The position numbers were made by a program, and so were the translations under genes. 6,243 nucleotides of DNA from Propionibacteriaceae bacterium (GTDB lineage Bacteria; Actinomycetota; Actinomycetes; Propionibacteriales; Propionibacteriaceae), in assembly GCA_031268065.1 (NCBI GenBank), contig JAIRXX010000199.1, positions 1 through 6,243 of the forward strand, read 5' to 3'. The notes under the pieces were generated by a model. It was not told the DNA's origin, searched no databases, and saw only the letters and a program-made list of their open reading frames with translations. Shown piece by piece: positions 6,037 through 6,243 of the stretch (the first letter of the stretch is position 1; each line of letters opens with the position of its first letter).

Positions 6037-6243
6037 ATGATCGCGGCCTGGCAAGGGACGGGCACATTGGGCTTGCCTGGGTTCAACCTGTGGGCGGCTG
6101 GGCTGTTCTCCCAAGCCGACGCGGGTGCGGTCGAGGTCGGCCAGCGCAGATGCGGTGAAGCCCCTAGCCGGGTACGGCTATGCCCGGTGGGGGCTCCGGC
6201 GTCTTATCGCCAGGCTGCCCAGGCGGTCCCCAGGCTCTGGTTT
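6037..6243 (+). CDS. Unrecognised open reading frame, open at window end
   Basis: From the ATG at 6037 this frame is open for 69 codons to the edge of the window, with mostly G or C in third positions, like the genes upstream. The product is Gly/Ala/Arg-rich and has no membrane segment, P-loop or other motif that I recognise. A G-rich stretch at 6016-6023 lies 13 bases before the ATG, too far to be a convincing ribosome-binding site. The same frame is already open before the ATG and would be joined to the preceding small membrane protein by loss of one G at 6019-6023, so it may be the continuation of that gene and not a new one. It also contains two strong hairpins, unusual for a coding stretch. 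It may not be a gene at all. Confidence 0.25.
   Translation, partial: MIAAWQGTGTLGLPGFNLWAAGLFSQADAGAVEVGQRRCGEAPSRVRLCPVGAPASYRQAAQAVPRLWF
6159..6195 (+). other. Strong two-part hairpin
   Basis: AGCCCC (6159-6164) pairs perfectly with GGGGCT (6190-6195), and inside it CCGGGTA (6168-6174) pairs with TGCCCGG (6181-6187) with one G-T wobble, leaving a six-base loop and a small internal loop (TAG against TG). This gives 13 base pairs. There is no T run after it, so it does not look like a standard intrinsic terminator. It could be a structured RNA element, a protein-binding inverted repeat, or chance in GC-rich sequence. Confidence 0.55.
6196..6214 (+). other. Second hairpin abutting the first
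   Basis: CCGGCG (6196-6201) pairs with CGCC (6208-6211) and, across one bulged A (6212), with GG (6213-6214), around a TCTTAT loop. It begins at the very next base after the preceding hairpin. No T run follows. On its own it is short enough to be chance; the adjacency is what makes it worth noting. Confidence 0.4.

Noticed and set aside
6078..6094. GGGTTCAAC resembling a tRNA T-loop
   Set aside because: The flanking bases do not form the T-arm stem, and no acceptor, D-arm or anticodon arm can be drawn around it.
6125..6129. GTGCG as the 5' end of a group II intron
   Set aside because: The five-base match alone is expected by chance; no domain V or reverse transcriptase is visible in the window. 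Only downstream sequence could revive the idea.

Overview
The window is a single-strand run of five tightly packed plus-strand genes, four of which can be assigned, in an order typical of conjugative elements of Actinomycetota (integrative elements or plasmids). The pointers are a SCO6880-type (PrgI-like) membrane protein, a short VirB4-like ATPase directly after it, an exported NlpC/P60 wall hydrolase, GTG and TTG codons used as possible starts, and fairly GC-rich sequence with G/C-rich third positions. I cannot name the genus from the sequence, and no integrase, relaxase or replication gene lies inside the window to say whether the element is integrated or a plasmid.

Layout. Bases 1-989 hold the end of a gene whose start lies upstream; what is visible is a long Gly/Ala/Ser/Pro-rich tail with an internal repeat, probably the C-terminal tail of a VirB6/TrbL-like channel protein. 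Bases 986-2479 encode the SCO6880-family protein with three N-terminal membrane segments. Bases 2479-3990 encode the VirB4-like ATPase with clear Walker A and B motifs. Bases 4014-5561 encode an exported or membrane-anchored protein that fuses an endonuclease/exonuclease/phosphatase (DNase I-like) domain to a C-terminal NlpC/P60 cysteine peptidase. Bases 5565-6026 encode a small two-segment membrane protein resembling the N-terminus of a VirD4/TraG-type coupling protein, ending abruptly. The last 217 bases have an open frame with no recognisable domain and two adjacent strong hairpins.

How it works together. Junctions overlap or nearly touch (GTGA at 986, TGATG at 2477, a 3-base gap at 5562), so the genes are probably one translationally coupled transcript with its promoter outside the window. 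The likely product is the envelope-spanning part of a Gram-positive type IV secretion machine: channel protein, inner-membrane scaffold, energising ATPase, cell-wall-cutting enzyme and coupling protein.

Most interesting points: the nuclease/phosphatase-NlpC/P60 fusion, with both active sites apparently intact, in a place where such systems usually carry a simple wall hydrolase or a transglycosylase-peptidase; the VirB4 function apparently divided between two proteins; and the coupling-protein-like gene that stops right after a run of five G, where losing one G would join it to the reading frame open to the window end.
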